Source of the DNA: Porphyromonas levii DSM 23370
GTDB taxonomy: Bacteria; Bacteroidota; Bacteroidia; Bacteroidales; Porphyromonadaceae
Assembly: GCF_000379925.1 (NCBI RefSeq)
Contig: NZ_KB904203.1
Coordinates: forward strand, 38,107 to 102,106
Reading direction: 5' to 3'
DNA: 64,000 nt
Shown here piece by piece: positions 1-8,645 of this stretch; positions within the stretch are counted from its first letter, which is position 1; each line of letters opens with the position of its first letter. Below the pieces are notes generated by a model. That model saw only the letters and a list, made by a program, of their open reading frames with translations, searched no databases and was not told where the DNA came from. Made by a program: the position numbers and the translations under genes.

Positions 1-930
1 CCGCTGTGAAACCACAGGCGGCGTAAATTGCCCGCATGCCACTTCCACAACCGCATTGACAAAGTCGTAACCAGTAGAAAGTCGCACAAGGTCAGCACTG
101 ATAAAACCTCCTCCCATTCGGGGACCTACCTCTATGATATACGGAACCCCATCGGAATCCATCTTTACTTCCGTATGGCATGCCCCATACCCAATCTGTA
201 GAGCAGAGAGTGTGTCGAGTGTGAGCGTCTTTATTGCCTCCCATTGTGTGGAAGTTAGATCGGCCGGCTGGTGGTGTTCCAACTCTACAAAGTGTGGAGC
301 CCCGGTCGTTACTTTGTCGGTAATCTGGAGGAGATAATGCTGACCCTCAAAAGATATTGTCTCCACACTAAACTCTCTACCCTCGATAAACTGCTCCACA
401 ATAGCCGTTTTCGATGGCGACCATTCGTATGCCTCTTTAAGTGCTTTTTGAAGCTCCTCGGGCTGATGCACCAAGTTAATTCCACGACTACCGCCATTAT
501 CCACTGGCTTAACAATTACTGGTAGCGGAATATCAATTCCCGTTGCTGTACTTTCTGAGAGTATTTGAAACTTAGGGATAGAGAGCCCTGCCTCTTTCAT
601 ACGATGACGCATTGTATATTTATTTTTGGTCAACGCCTCACTCTCTGGAGAGTTGCAGGGCAAGCCAAGTCCACGAGCAATGTAGTAGACGTAAGGCAGT
701 GCAGACTCTATCAAAAAGGAAGTAACCCCTTGCACCTCTTCTTTTCGACAGATTTCCAAAATCTTGTCTTTTTCGGTAAAAGAATATGGGTAAAACTTCT
801 CTGCGTACCGATCAGCTGCGATGTGATCATCTTCTGCGCGACCAAAGGCAATGATGGTGTGACCGTCTTCTACCGCCTGTTTGTAAAAAGTCAGGTATTG
901 GTAGTTTGCTCCAAGAACTGCTATTTTCAT
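1..930 (-). CDS. ATP-grasp ligase, 3' part cut by window edge
   Basis: The reverse strand is open from an ATG at 930 to base 1 (310 codons, no stop yet). The N-terminus (MKIAVLGANYQY) is a PreATP-grasp nucleotide-binding start. A glycine-rich ATP-binding loop follows at about residues 138-156 (PVIVKPVDNGGSRGINLV), and a metal-site motif (EVGPRMGGGF) lies near residue 270. This is the carbamoyl-phosphate-synthase-like ATP-grasp group that ligates a carboxylate to an amine and is often found in surface-polysaccharide loci. The start lies 3 bases after the preceding gene's stop, so it is the last visible member of the leftward polysaccharide operon. The substrate cannot be read from the sequence; modification of a sugar amine with an amino acid is an inference from the neighbouring aminotransferase and acetyltransferases. 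Confidence 0.88.
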   Translation of the reverse strand, partial: MKIAVLGANYQYLTFYKQAVEDGHTIIAFGRAEDDHIAADRYAEKFYPYSFTEKDKILEICRKEEVQGVTSFLIESALPYVYYIARGLGLPCNSPESEALTKNKYTMRHRMKEAGLSIPKFQILSESTATGIDIPLPVIVKPVDNGGSRGINLVHQPEELQKALKEAYEWSPSKTAIVEQFIEGREFSVETISFEGQHYLLQITDKVTTGAPHFVELEHHQPADLTSTQWEAIKTLTLDTLSALQIGYGACHTEVKMDSDGVPYIIEVGPRMGGGFISADLVRLSTGYDFVNAVVEVACGQFTPPVVSQR

Positions 931-933
931 AAT

Positions 934-2001
934 CTACTGAGCTCTATATAGTGGAAAGAATGTACTGCTTTGATTAAAATCGGGGTCTTCCTCACTTCTT
1001 AGCCGCACCAACTTGTGATACATCTCTGGATCAACAATATCGTAACCGATGGAAAATTGGTTGGCTGAGTTTTTATTGAAAGCTTGCTTGAACTTAAAGA
1101 GGGGGTCTTCACCCGATCCGACTCCTCCGCCCAAGTGAAAGGTCTTAAAGCCTCGCTCTGCGCCACAACACGCTACTGTATAGAGAAGCAAGTTGGAGGG
1201 ACTGAGAGAGCGATACTCATACACTGAGCCGGAGAGGTGGTAGTGCATCCGACTATTGGCGTAGAGGATGATAGCTATAGAGATAATCTGCCCATCCTTG
1301 AGTGCATAAAAGATGGTGTAATTATCACTTAGCTCATCGTTAAGAGCTTCATAAAACTCGGGCGAAAAGTAGTAATATTCATCAGCATTATCTCCATCCA
1401 TCGTCTTACTATAGATGGATCTAAACTCAGATAACAGCTCTTTGCCTTTGCCCTCTTCTATGATAACGTCGCTTTTGATGGCTTTACGGATTGTAGTCCT
1501 ATTTTTTCCCAGTAAATTATCCCAGATGTCCTCCTCGGTAGTAAGGTCTATATGGATCGTTTTACCCAAATCAATAATGGTAGAGTAATTCTCTAAGATG
1601 TGGGCATTATGGAGTATTGGATGATATCGATAGAAAACAGATATGACCTTCAGATCTTTAAGGCAAGCGATGTAGTCGGCATAAAACTTATCAAGTTGCT
1701 CTTTAGAGGTCTCCCCCTCAAAAATAAATCCACCATAACCATAAGGAGTGATGGCATCGAAGTAAGTCTCTTGGGGTAATCGCTCCGCAAAGATAGGGAT
1801 CTGAGCAATATCTCGTAGCATCAGCACACATATACCTCTCAGCCCCTCACTCTGGTAATACAATAGCATTGGATCTCCATCGCCATGCAAAGCAAATGGA
1901 GCCACGTAACCATAGAGATAATAGACATCGTAGACAGCAAAGGACTTAACAATATCGTCCCACTCTTTTCGATTTTTATTGTTAAAGACTTTCATTCTCA
2001 C
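934..2001 (-). CDS. FemAB/GNAT-like acyl- or aminoacyl-transferase
   Basis: 355 aa. The C-terminal half carries the pattern typical of the GNAT_acetyltransf_6/FemAB-like group: a central segment around YYFSPEFYEALNDEL and the late motif FHLGGGVGSGEDPLFKFK. Relatives transfer acyl or aminoacyl groups to cell-wall or glycan amines. The start codon overlaps the previous gene's stop (ATGA), so the two are translationally coupled. An alternative ATG lies two codons in, at 1995. In this cluster it most likely decorates an amino sugar of the surface polysaccharide. The exact donor and acceptor are unknown. Confidence 0.75.
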   Translation of the reverse strand: MRMKVFNNKNRKEWDDIVKSFAVYDVYYLYGYVAPFALHGDGDPMLLYYQSEGLRGICVLMLRDIAQIPIFAERLPQETYFDAITPYGYGGFIFEGETSKEQLDKFYADYIACLKDLKVISVFYRYHPILHNAHILENYSTIIDLGKTIHIDLTTEEDIWDNLLGKNRTTIRKAIKSDVIIEEGKGKELLSEFRSIYSKTMDGDNADEYYYFSPEFYEALNDELSDNYTIFYALKDGQIISIAIILYANSRMHYHLSGSVYEYRSLSPSNLLLYTVACCGAERGFKTFHLGGGVGSGEDPLFKFKQAFNKNSANQFSIGYDIVDPEMYHKLVRLRSEEDPDFNQSSTFFPLYRAQ

Positions 2002-2474
2002 AGTGATTTAACCATTTCTATTCTTGTGGGGGTATAACCCGAGGTTTTAAGAGTATGCTCCATCACTTCATTGAAAACCGCATAGTGTGTAGCCATCTCA
2101 ATGCAATTGAGTTCTCTTGCTTTACTTTCAGCAACGTCAAAAGATTTTTTTCCGAATCCTTTTCCTTTCGCTTCTTGCAAGAAATATATCGAACGAAGGT
2201 TCCATCTCTTCCTATTTATGAAGTTAGAAATATAGCCCCAATAGTAACCATATAGTTTGGTTTCGTCTCTGAGCCCCCAGAAGAATGTGTTACCAGAAGT
2301 AAGATGTATCTCAAGTTCATTGACTTTTGACTCAACAAAAGACCAAGGTATATCCCAATCAGGATAGTGATACGTAATCATCAAATCCCGTTCCATTTCT
2401 ATGAGCTGTTGCTTATAGGGTACAATCTCGTCCCATTTCATCCAGCCTTCAAGTAATTTTTGTTCGTTCATCAT
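1998..2474 (-). CDS. GNAT-family N-acetyltransferase
   Basis: 158 aa, the normal length for a single GNAT domain. The acetyl-CoA pyrophosphate-binding loop is visible as QEAKGKGFGKKSFDVAE (about residues 100-116), following the beta-4 segment WNLRSIYFL. The start overlaps the stop of the aminotransferase gene (ATGA at 2474-2471) and the end overlaps the next start, giving a tightly coupled chain aminotransferase-GNAT-FemAB-like-ATP-grasp. The order aminotransferase then acetyltransferase suggests N-acetylation of the amino sugar made by the preceding enzyme, as in bacillosamine-type pathways. That is inference. Confidence 0.75.
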   Translation of the reverse strand: MMNEQKLLEGWMKWDEIVPYKQQLIEMERDLMITYHYPDWDIPWSFVESKVNELEIHLTSGNTFFWGLRDETKLYGYYWGYISNFINRKRWNLRSIYFLQEAKGKGFGKKSFDVAESKARELNCIEMATHYAVFNEVMEHTLKTSGYTPTRIEMVKSL

Positions 2475-3562
2475 AATCTCTCTAAGATGCTAATAATATG
2501 TTCCATTTCTGCTGTACTATATCTCTGGTCGATAGGTATACACAAGAGATTACTATAAAGTAAGTCTACGGCTTTACTTGTTGTTGGCGCATTTTGAGCC
2601 TTTGCCCATACGATAGGGGCAAAGATATTGTGATTCGCCAATGTTTTTTGTACGGCCTCTCGCTCTTTAATACATAATACTGGGAGATAAAGAGGTGTAA
2701 CACCTTCCGCGAGCATAAGGAATAGCGGGACAACAGAGGTTATATTCTTTAGTCCCTCAAGAAGCGTAGTATAGTTGCTTCTCCTACGTCGTATAAGCTC
2801 TAGTATATCTAAGTTGGACTGTATCTTTAGAGAAGTTGGCGTAATCGAAAAAAAACATTGCTGAGAGGATAATCGCTCCTCAGCTTGGCGATAAAGTTCT
2901 AAGAAGTCACTTTTATTACCTTCTCCACACTCTATGTAGTTATTTTTTAATAGAGATGCTTGCACTTTTAGTGACTCCAATGTAGTATCATATATGGTTT
3001 CTTGAGGTCTTTCAATCTGTATCTTATTTGATCTATATGACAAGAAAGCTCCATCTGGCACACCACACCACTTTCTAATACTTGCAATATGAAAGTCTGC
3101 GTTGCTTTTCTCCTTAGAATACAAAGTTTGAGTGCAATCTTCTATTGTGATGACACCTTGCTCTCGTGCGAAATCAATCACTTGATCTATCTCCTGAATG
3201 GTATTGAACCCAAAGTATCGATGAAATAGAAAAACAGACGGCTTGACCTTTGTGAGAGTTTCCATCAAGTCGTCAGCTGTAGTCGTTAAGCTTTCATCTA
3301 CGTCATACCCATATAGCTTATATTCAGTCTTTATAAAAGGCTCTAATACAGACCAACAGGTAAAAGAAGGGACTAAAGCTACCTTTCGATCAGTCACATC
3401 AATTGCACTAGATCGAAGGATTAGCTCAATAGCCTTCCTGCCCGAAGATAACCAAACATATTCACTATCAGATAAGCCAAACGAGCTTAAGGTAATCTGC
3501 TTAGTCTCTTGTATCAACTCAGATGGATTTATCCAAAAGTTGCTACCTATTTCTTTTTTCAT
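2471..3562 (-). CDS. DegT/DnrJ/EryC1-like PLP sugar aminotransferase
   Basis: 363 aa when started at the ATG at 3562. This start overlaps the sugar-transferase stop (ATGA); 41 extra upstream codons in frame merely overlap that gene and are not protein-like. Fold-type I features are visible: the glycine/serine PLP-phosphate segment [11 protein letters not shown] (37-47), the aspartate in [10 protein letters not shown] (D142) and the likely Schiff-base lysine in [13 protein letters not shown] (K164). The family transfers an amino group to nucleotide-linked keto-sugars. It sits directly after the initiating sugar transferase. The lysine context is somewhat diverged from the classic SFHxxK motif, so the exact reaction is uncertain. 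Confidence 0.8.
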   Translation of the reverse strand: MKKEIGSNFWINPSELIQETKQITLSSFGLSDSEYVWLSSGRKAIELILRSSAIDVTDRKVALVPSFTCWSVLEPFIKTEYKLYGYDVDESLTTTADDLMETLTKVKPSVFLFHRYFGFNTIQEIDQVIDFAREQGVITIEDCTQTLYSKEKSNADFHIASIRKWCGVPDGAFLSYRSNKIQIERPQETIYDTTLESLKVQASLLKNNYIECGEGNKSDFLELYRQAEERLSSQQCFFSITPTSLKIQSNLDILELIRRRRSNYTTLLEGLKNITSVVPLFLMLAEGVTPLYLPVLCIKEREAVQKTLANHNIFAPIVWAKAQNAPTTSKAVDLLYSNLLCIPIDQRYSTAEMEHIISILERL

Positions 3563-4206
3563 CTCTTCTCTTCTTTTATTATCTCGAGAACTTTCGGCAG
3601 AAAGCCCAAATCGTCTATATCTTTCATATCTCCTTGTCCAGAGCCAACATTGTCTCTCTTGAATACCTTCATAATGGTGAGCCAAACAATCTTTACATCA
3701 AGAGCCAAAGAATAGTGGTCTACATACCACACATCAAGTTCAAACTTACGACTTAACTTAAGGAGATTACGACCATGTACCTGTGCCCACCCTGTTATAC
3801 CAGGTCTAACGTCATGCCGTCTTTTTTGCTCGGAGTTGAATAGACGAAGATATATAGGTGTGAGGGGACGGGGACCTATAAATGACATATCTCCTTTAAG
3901 CACATTCCAGAGCTGGGGAAGTTCGTCCAGTGAAGTCTTGCGGACAAAGCGTCCCACCTTGGTCAAGCGCTGAGCATCGGGCAGAAGATTGCCCTCTGCA
4001 TCCCTTTCGTCCGTCATACTCTTAAACTTATAGAGCTTGAATATCTTCTCGTCCTTACCAGGACGCTCCTGTGTGAAGATAGCTCCAGCCCCTTTATTGG
4101 CAATCGTGAGCCACACCCACACCACCAAGAGCAACGGCGACAGCACCACGAGTCCCACCAATGCCGCCACAAAATCCAACACCCGCTTTATATACCGTCT
4201 ATACAT
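3559..4206 (-). CDS. Initiating sugar-phosphate transferase (PglC/WcaJ type)
   Basis: 215 aa. One N-terminal membrane segment (about 12-35) is followed by the bacterial sugar transferase domain: [48 protein letters not shown] and the late [14 protein letters not shown]. This family moves a sugar-1-phosphate from a nucleotide sugar to undecaprenyl phosphate on the cytoplasmic face, the first step of repeat-unit assembly. Its first about 38 codons are duplicated at 6338-6463, with the ATPase/DUF4276 cassette and a repeat element between the copies. This copy is intact. The downstream aminotransferase is translationally coupled to it. Confidence 0.92.
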   Translation of the reverse strand: MYRRYIKRVLDFVAALVGLVVLSPLLLVVWVWLTIANKGAGAIFTQERPGKDEKIFKLYKFKSMTDERDAEGNLLPDAQRLTKVGRFVRKTSLDELPQLWNVLKGDMSFIGPRPLTPIYLRLFNSEQKRRHDVRPGITGWAQVHGRNLLKLSRKFELDVWYVDHYSLALDVKIVWLTIMKVFKRDNVGSGQGDMKDIDDLGFLPKVLEIIKEEKR

Positions 4207-4258
4207 CTTTTATTGTTATCTATCATATGAAAAAGCAAGATCCTATCACCCTCACTCC

Positions 4259-4948
4259 TTACTGTAGCTGCTCTAAAGTCTCTATCCATTGACCGAAATG
4301 CGGGCATCTTTTTTTAAGTTCGTCTATCCCCACAGAGCTGGTAATTTGCGCTCCTACTTGTGGCTTATTGTATCTATATTTCCCTTCAAAAGCCTTAATC
4401 AGCCTTTTAGAGGGAGCCGTATCCTCCCCTTGATTAACCTTTTCTGGTTCATTATTCAACTGTTCTAACTGCTGTTGCAATTGTTCAATACCCCTTCTAG
4501 CCTCAGGGTATTCTTTGAGAAGCAGAGGTAGTCCACACAAGACTAACGCTTCAAACTCATGAAGTTGTATGTATGGAATGAAGGACCCGCAGTCCAATGC
4601 CTCCCTAATGCTTTGTTCTAGGCATTGAATCGCTAAATAAGGATCATGTATTTGAGCACACTTCCCAAAGCCTGGGTAATCCGTCGGTAGCTTATAGTAG
4701 TCTACCATCATAGAGTAGTAGTGTGTATGATACCCATCCTTTCTATTCTGGGCTATAACAAGCCTCAATTCATTCTTAAGTTGCTCAAAAGAGATAGCCC
4801 CTCCGACACATCCACTTCGGCGATTTGTAGTCAACACAATCGTCTTAGTTACGATGTTGAACCTTCTTAAGTATGGGGATAAAACAGTTTGAACAAACCG
4901 TTCCTCAGTTTGTCCTTCACAAAGGATATGCAATACAATCTGTCCCAT
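4259..4948 (-). CDS. DUF4276 protein, TOPRIM-like, partner of the AAA ATPase
   Basis: 229 aa from the ATG at 4948. That ATG shares one base with the ATPase stop (TAATG), which decides the start over a longer reading from 4981. DUF4276 signatures are visible: the N-terminal acidic motif ILCEGQTEERFV (about 5-16), and the central block MMVDYYKLPTDYPGF (about 79-93) characteristic of this family. The N-terminal EGxTE motif resembles the acidic first motif of TOPRIM/OLD-type nucleases. DUF4276 genes are commonly paired with SMC/OLD-like ATPases, as here. A role as effector of an anti-phage or mobile-element defence pair is inferred by analogy with PARIS and OLD/RloAB-like systems. Confidence 0.82.
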   Translation of the reverse strand: MGQIVLHILCEGQTEERFVQTVLSPYLRRFNIVTKTIVLTTNRRSGCVGGAISFEQLKNELRLVIAQNRKDGYHTHYYSMMVDYYKLPTDYPGFGKCAQIHDPYLAIQCLEQSIREALDCGSFIPYIQLHEFEALVLCGLPLLLKEYPEARRGIEQLQQQLEQLNNEPEKVNQGEDTAPSKRLIKAFEGKYRYNKPQVGAQITSSVGIDELKKRCPHFGQWIETLEQLQ

Positions 4949-6063
4949 TACGGTTTTCCTCCTAGAACATTTTTCCCCCATAGCTCACTCAGGGTATATT
5001 GCTCCAGCCACTCACCGAGCCCCTCCTCACTCAGCTTGGTTACAACAGACGATTGCGAGTGCTCATCATACTCTACAATAGAAATTTCATCTGCAGTGAA
5101 CTGATCCATGAGCAGAGGGGATTGCGTTGCAACCAAAACTTGTGCATGCAACGAAGCATCTTTGATCATCTCTGATAGCTGAACGATCGCAGAGGGGTGC
5201 AGGCCTAACTCAGGCTCATCAACAATGATGATGGGAGGCATCATCTTCGGAGGCTGGAGCAACAATGTTGCCAATGCGATAAATCGAATAGAACCGTCAG
5301 AAAACTGATCCGGAAAGAAGATGTAATCATTTGCTGATTGATCTCGCCACCTGAGGAGGACGTAGCCTTGATCGTTCGGGGCTAAATAGAAATCCGAGAA
5401 TTGCGGTACCACACTCCGCACATATGTGATAATTCTCTTATAGTTCTCGGGGAAAAACTCTTTTAGTCTATAGAGGAATGCCGCCAGATTATTCCCTTGA
5501 GCCTGAAGATAATCTGAAAACTCCTTACGTACAGCTTGACGTATAGGAGCCGTAGAGGTGGTATCGTGAAACTGGTATACCTTACAGCCAGAAAGAAGCT
5601 TCCGGATAACAATAGCCGTCCTATCCGTAGTGTCAAGAAGAGCAGACTCTTGAAATTTTGCCTTTAGAGAAGTTTTGTAAGGCGTAGCGCTTTCCTTTTT
5701 TGTGTACTCCAATTCCTCCGAAACAATAATGAGATTGTCTGGAGAGGCATAGGAAAGAGAGAATGAGTACTTATCACTTATTCCTTTATTACTCCAAAAA
5801 AGGTCACCCTTTATAGTATCTGTCACCTTGGAGCCATAATGTAAGAAGACTTGAGCAGAACCATTTCTTGCCACATACTCCTGAAAGCTGCCAGACATCA
5901 TAAAGCTTAGCATCTTAAAGAAGCTGACGACATTGCTCTTACCAGCACCATTGGCTCCCATAAGGATATTGACATCTCCTAAGTCAAGGTGAATACCCTG
6001 ATCATTAGAAAACGACTTAAACCCACTAACGTTGAGGTGCTTCAATTTTAGCTTATCTGCCAT
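4948..6063 (-). CDS. AAA family (AAA_21/OLD-like) ATPase
   Basis: 371 aa from ATG 6063. A longer in-frame reading to 6348 only runs through repeat-element DNA and is rejected. The N-terminus has the beta-strand entry LKHLNVSGFKSF. Walker A is GANGAGKSN (about 33-41). The C-terminal half has a signature-like FSDGSIRFIALATLLL, Walker B IIIVDEPELGLHP (about 288-300) and the H-loop-like LVATQSPLL. This is the ABC/SMC-type ATPase group that includes OLD, RloA and AriA. It is directly coupled to the DUF4276 gene. The pair sits between the duplicated and intact copies of the sugar-transferase 5' end and is transcribed in the operon direction. A promoter inside or next to the upstream repeat is possible but not identified. 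Confidence 0.87.
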   Translation of the reverse strand: MADKLKLKHLNVSGFKSFSNDQGIHLDLGDVNILMGANGAGKSNVVSFFKMLSFMMSGSFQEYVARNGSAQVFLHYGSKVTDTIKGDLFWSNKGISDKYSFSLSYASPDNLIIVSEELEYTKKESATPYKTSLKAKFQESALLDTTDRTAIVIRKLLSGCKVYQFHDTTSTAPIRQAVRKEFSDYLQAQGNNLAAFLYRLKEFFPENYKRIITYVRSVVPQFSDFYLAPNDQGYVLLRWRDQSANDYIFFPDQFSDGSIRFIALATLLLQPPKMMPPIIIVDEPELGLHPSAIVQLSEMIKDASLHAQVLVATQSPLLMDQFTADEISIVEYDEHSQSSVVTKLSEEGLGEWLEQYTLSELWGKNVLGGKP

Positions 6064-6164
6064 ATCTTCAAGATTCAATCGATTTTTAATCTGGATATAA
6101 AGATACCATTTCCAAACGTTTCTACTCCTATTTAAGAGCAAGGGAAAAGCATCTAGCTCCCTTA

Positions 6165-6337
6165 GAGAATGTTGCACGAAGTGCCATTCTCGCCGATTTG
6201 CAAGCAAATCGGCTGAGACGTTGCACGGTGGTGAAATACAAGGCATTGAGACTGAGGCTGACGGGAGCGTACTCACGTACGTGACCGAAGCCGAATGTCG
6301 AAAGTAACGCAGTAGTTCGCCACCGTGCAACAGTCTC
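6165..6337 (-). repeat. Palindromic repeat element, copy A (112-bp core plus extra hairpins)
   Basis: The core at 6220-6331 begins and ends with a 16-bp inverted repeat (GTTGCACGGTGGCGAA and its near complement). It contains the perfect palindrome TCACGTACGTGA. The same 112-bp core occurs at 19885-19996 in the opposite orientation with 4 differences. Copy A has about 50 additional bases on its left side with two more hairpins: GCCGATTTGC/GCAAATCGGC and GAGAATG-GCAC/GTGC-CATTCTC. The nested hairpins and noncoding content resemble a MITE or REP-like element. It interrupts the 5' fragment of a sugar-transferase gene. Confidence 0.85.
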
Positions 6338-6463
6338 CTTATTGGCAATCGTGAGCCACACCCACACCACCAAGAGCAACGGCGACAGCACTACCAGCCC
6401 CACCAATGCCGCCACAAAATCCATCACCTGCTTGATATACCGTCTATACATACTCACATTCAT
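6338..6463 (-). pseudogene. 5' fragment of an initiating sugar transferase
   Basis: Reading leftward from the ATG at 6451 (or 6463), the first about 38 codons match the start of the intact transferase at 4206 almost exactly: [18 protein letters not shown] versus [18 protein letters not shown], and on through the membrane segment. Homology ends abruptly at the repeat element at 6337, after which the frame runs through repeat DNA. This marks the original position of the transferase behind the GT4 gene. A second, complete copy now lies beyond the ATPase/DUF4276 cassette. Confidence 0.88.
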
Positions 6464-7624
6464 CTATTTTCTATTTACTCGTTTCTCCGCTTCACGATAG
6501 AGTGCCAGTGTAGCCTCCCAGATGTCACGAGCATTGTAGCGAGAGGTAATCAGATGGCGAGCGTTGCCAGCTAAGCGTCCCACATAGTCAGGATCTAACA
6601 GCAACTTACGCATCGCACCTGCCAATGCTTCTGCATCGCGTGGCGGGATGATGGTTCCGTTCTCGCCTTCTATAATGATTTCGTTTGATCCATTGATGTC
6701 TGTCACGATGCTTGGCAGCCCCATTGCTCCAGCTTCAAGTGGCACATTAGGGAAGCCTTCTCGATAACTAGGGAATACTAAGGCATCAGACATCGCATAG
6801 AAAGGTCGGACATCATTTTGCGCCCCGACAAAGATAATCCCTTCACCTCTTTCTATCTCGGATGCGGTCTCAGGGAGTATCGGATTCTGGTCATCTTCTC
6901 TTTCCCCCACTAGGAGCAACTTGCAAGGACGTACTTCCTGCACTGCTCTGAATGCTCGAACAAGCTCGTTGATTCCTTTATCTCGATTAAGTCTCCCTAC
7001 AAAAACGAATACGAAATCACCCGAAGAAATGCCAAACCTCTCTCTGAAAGTTTCTTGCGCCTCTACGCTGTAACGACTAGGATCAAAAACCTCTTCATCT
7101 AATCCCTTTATACTCCCATTGAGCAAGACCCTAAGAGGCTTCTTAGTGATATTGTAATTGATAAGATCTTTTCTTACACCTTGTCCCTCAGGGATAATGC
7201 GCGTAGCACACCTGCATAGGATACGATCCATCAGGATAAGCACCTTCTGCTTAAAGCCTGTGGCTGTGGGGAAAATAAGCCCCGTATAAGTATGTATGCG
7301 AATAGGTACTCCCGTCAGCCAAGCTGCTATCATAGAGAGCAAACCCGCCTTTGGGGTCATAGAGTGGACGATGAGTGGCTTTTCTTTTTCGAAGAAAGTG
7401 ATGAGAGAGAAAAGCGACTTGACGTCCTGCCATAGAGAGATAGCACGAGCCATCTTCACCTCGTGCGTACGCACTCCCTCAGCCACGGCTACATCATGAA
7501 GTCGCTCTGCGCCACTGGCTACAGCCACCACCTCATATACTCTATTGTAGAATCCCAGTTGTCCCTCTAAAAAGGAAAGCGAATCTGACACTGTCGCCAA
7601 CCGAATCAGCTTACTCTTCGCCAT
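6464..7624 (-). CDS. GT4-family glycosyltransferase
   Basis: 386 aa with a two-Rossmann GT-B layout. The N-terminal domain has HSMTPKAGLLSMIAAWLTGVP (about 87-107). The C-terminal domain has the beta-strand FVFVFVGRLNRDKGINELV (about 204-222) and the donor-binding E(x7)E segment SYREGFPNVPLEAGAMGLP (about 287-305). GT4 enzymes move sugars from nucleotide donors to the growing lipid-linked repeat unit in the cytoplasm. It is closely similar in plan to the GT4 at 8646-9827, suggesting an old duplication. Its start overlaps the end of the acetyltransferase gene by 14 bases. The sugar specificity cannot be read. Confidence 0.9.
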   Translation of the reverse strand: MAKSKLIRLATVSDSLSFLEGQLGFYNRVYEVVAVASGAERLHDVAVAEGVRTHEVKMARAISLWQDVKSLFSLITFFEKEKPLIVHSMTPKAGLLSMIAAWLTGVPIRIHTYTGLIFPTATGFKQKVLILMDRILCRCATRIIPEGQGVRKDLINYNITKKPLRVLLNGSIKGLDEEVFDPSRYSVEAQETFRERFGISSGDFVFVFVGRLNRDKGINELVRAFRAVQEVRPCKLLLVGEREDDQNPILPETASEIERGEGIIFVGAQNDVRPFYAMSDALVFPSYREGFPNVPLEAGAMGLPSIVTDINGSNEIIIEGENGTIIPPRDAEALAGAMRKLLLDPDYVGRLAGNARHLITSRYNARDIWEATLALYREAEKRVNRK

Positions 7625-8177
7625 GCTCCCATCTATTGTTTATGTATTGCCCCGGATTATTATATGAGAGAACCTTTGCAGGGACACCGCCTACAGTTGC
7701 ATTCTCCGGCACATCTTTTACCACAACGGCGCCTGCTCCTATGGAAGAATTATTCCCAATGTGAACACCTCCAACGATGCAAACAGATGGACCGACATAC
7801 ACATTGTCTCCAATAGTGGCCGCCTTGCCACGGTTTGTTCCAACAGTTGAGAACTGACTCATATTTACATTATTGCCAATGGTGGCAGACCAATTGACAA
7901 CTAATCCTACGCCATGCCCAATATAGAATCCATAACCTATCCTCGCCTTTGGATTGATCTGAATATGGTAGCGCTTCTGTAGCCTCCAGACTATAAAGAA
8001 AAAGAAAGGGTACAAGAAATCCCTGCGAGCTGCAAACCGCATCCAAAAAGTATAGGTAAAGCCGTTGTACCTGCCGATAAGAGCAGTTAAGGTTATCCTT
8101 AAGAATGAATGTTTGTACCCTCCCCCCGTATAGCGATGATAGTCTGAGCGTATCAGTTCGATAGTCTTATTCATCAT
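7611..8177 (-). CDS. Hexapeptide-repeat (CysE-like) O-acetyltransferase
   Basis: 188 aa. The C-terminal two-thirds are left-handed beta-helix hexapeptide repeats (IGYGFYIGHGVGLV, ATIGNNVNMSQF, ATIGDNVYVGPSVCIVGG, HIGNNSSIGAGAVVVKDVP), ending in GGVPAKVL, the usual close of serine-acetyltransferase-like enzymes. The GHGVGLV histidine fits the catalytic His. The protein is shorter than true serine acetyltransferase and lies among glycosyltransferases. Acetylation of a polysaccharide sugar is therefore the more likely role than cysteine synthesis. Confidence 0.85.
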   Translation of the reverse strand: MMNKTIELIRSDYHRYTGGGYKHSFLRITLTALIGRYNGFTYTFWMRFAARRDFLYPFFFFIVWRLQKRYHIQINPKARIGYGFYIGHGVGLVVNWSATIGNNVNMSQFSTVGTNRGKAATIGDNVYVGPSVCIVGGVHIGNNSSIGAGAVVVKDVPENATVGGVPAKVLSYNNPGQYINNRWEHGEE

Positions 8178-8183
8178 TTTTTG

Positions 8184-8495
8184 TTATTCCGACTTATGAA
8201 TATAGAGTTTGAGCATATTATCGACCATCGATTGTACACTAAAGTCCTGACATCTTTGGAGACTATGCTCAGAGAGCTCTTGAAACAAGTCATCATCTTG
8301 AAGTGACAACACCTTTGAGGCTAGTTCGTCAGCATCTCCCGTTTCGAATAGAAGTCCATATCCCTTTACGATCTCGGCGAGTCCGGATACATTTGATGCG
8401 ATGACCGGCTTACCCGCAGCCATACCCTCCACAGCTGTAAGTCCGAACCCCTCCCAATGAGACGACTGAATGACAATATCCGTTTGATATAATCT
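8184..8495 (-). pseudogene. C-terminal fragment of a GT4 glycosyltransferase
   Basis: The reverse strand reads, in one frame, RLYQTDIVIQSSHWEGFGL followed by TAVEGMAAGKPVIASNVSGL. This is the classic GT4 donor-site block (EGFGLTAVEGMAAG) and ends normally at 8184. Upstream the frame hits TAG at 8496-8498, and the sequence beyond does not look like a GT4 N-terminus. Only about the last 104 codons survive, so at least two-thirds of the gene is missing. A GTG at 8432 could be read as a start but would yield a non-functional stub. Confidence 0.8.
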
Positions 8496-8645
8496 CTATA
8501 TAGCATCTATACGCTCTTTAATTAGTTTTATTCCTTTTTCTGTCGTCTTATAGGCTTGGTTTGGGTGATTAGCCTCTTCGTGAATGTTCTTATGTTCGGA
8601 GTTCCTGATCTTATGTTCGGAGCTTCTATGCTGTTATTTTCTAAA
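8496..8645. other. 150-bp intergenic stretch with a short direct repeat
   Basis: No gene is seen. It contains two copies of CTTATGTTCGGAG (8589-8601 and 8610-8622, 21 bases apart). It lies at the broken 5' side of the GT4 fragment, so it is probably the deletion scar or the residue of what replaced the missing part. Confidence 0.5.

Noticed and set aside
3563..3685. 41-residue N-terminal extension of the aminotransferase
   Set aside because: It overlaps the sugar-transferase coding region in another frame and is not protein-like; the ATGA overlap at 3562 fixes the start.
6165..6337. A small protein encoded by the palindromic repeat
   Set aside because: Several frames are open through both copies, but the copies lie in different contexts with no shared start or stop, and the structure is a palindrome. 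Open frames are a composition effect.
6064..6348. 95-residue N-terminal extension of the AAA ATPase
   Set aside because: It translates the repeat element and the linker behind it. The ATPase fold begins at the ATG at 6063.
8496..8498. Recoding of TAG as an amino acid (two in-frame TAGs in the locus)
   Set aside because: The TAG at 8496-8498 joins unrelated sequence to a truncated gene, and TAG also serves as the normal stop of the leader peptide, so there is no case for a reassigned codon.
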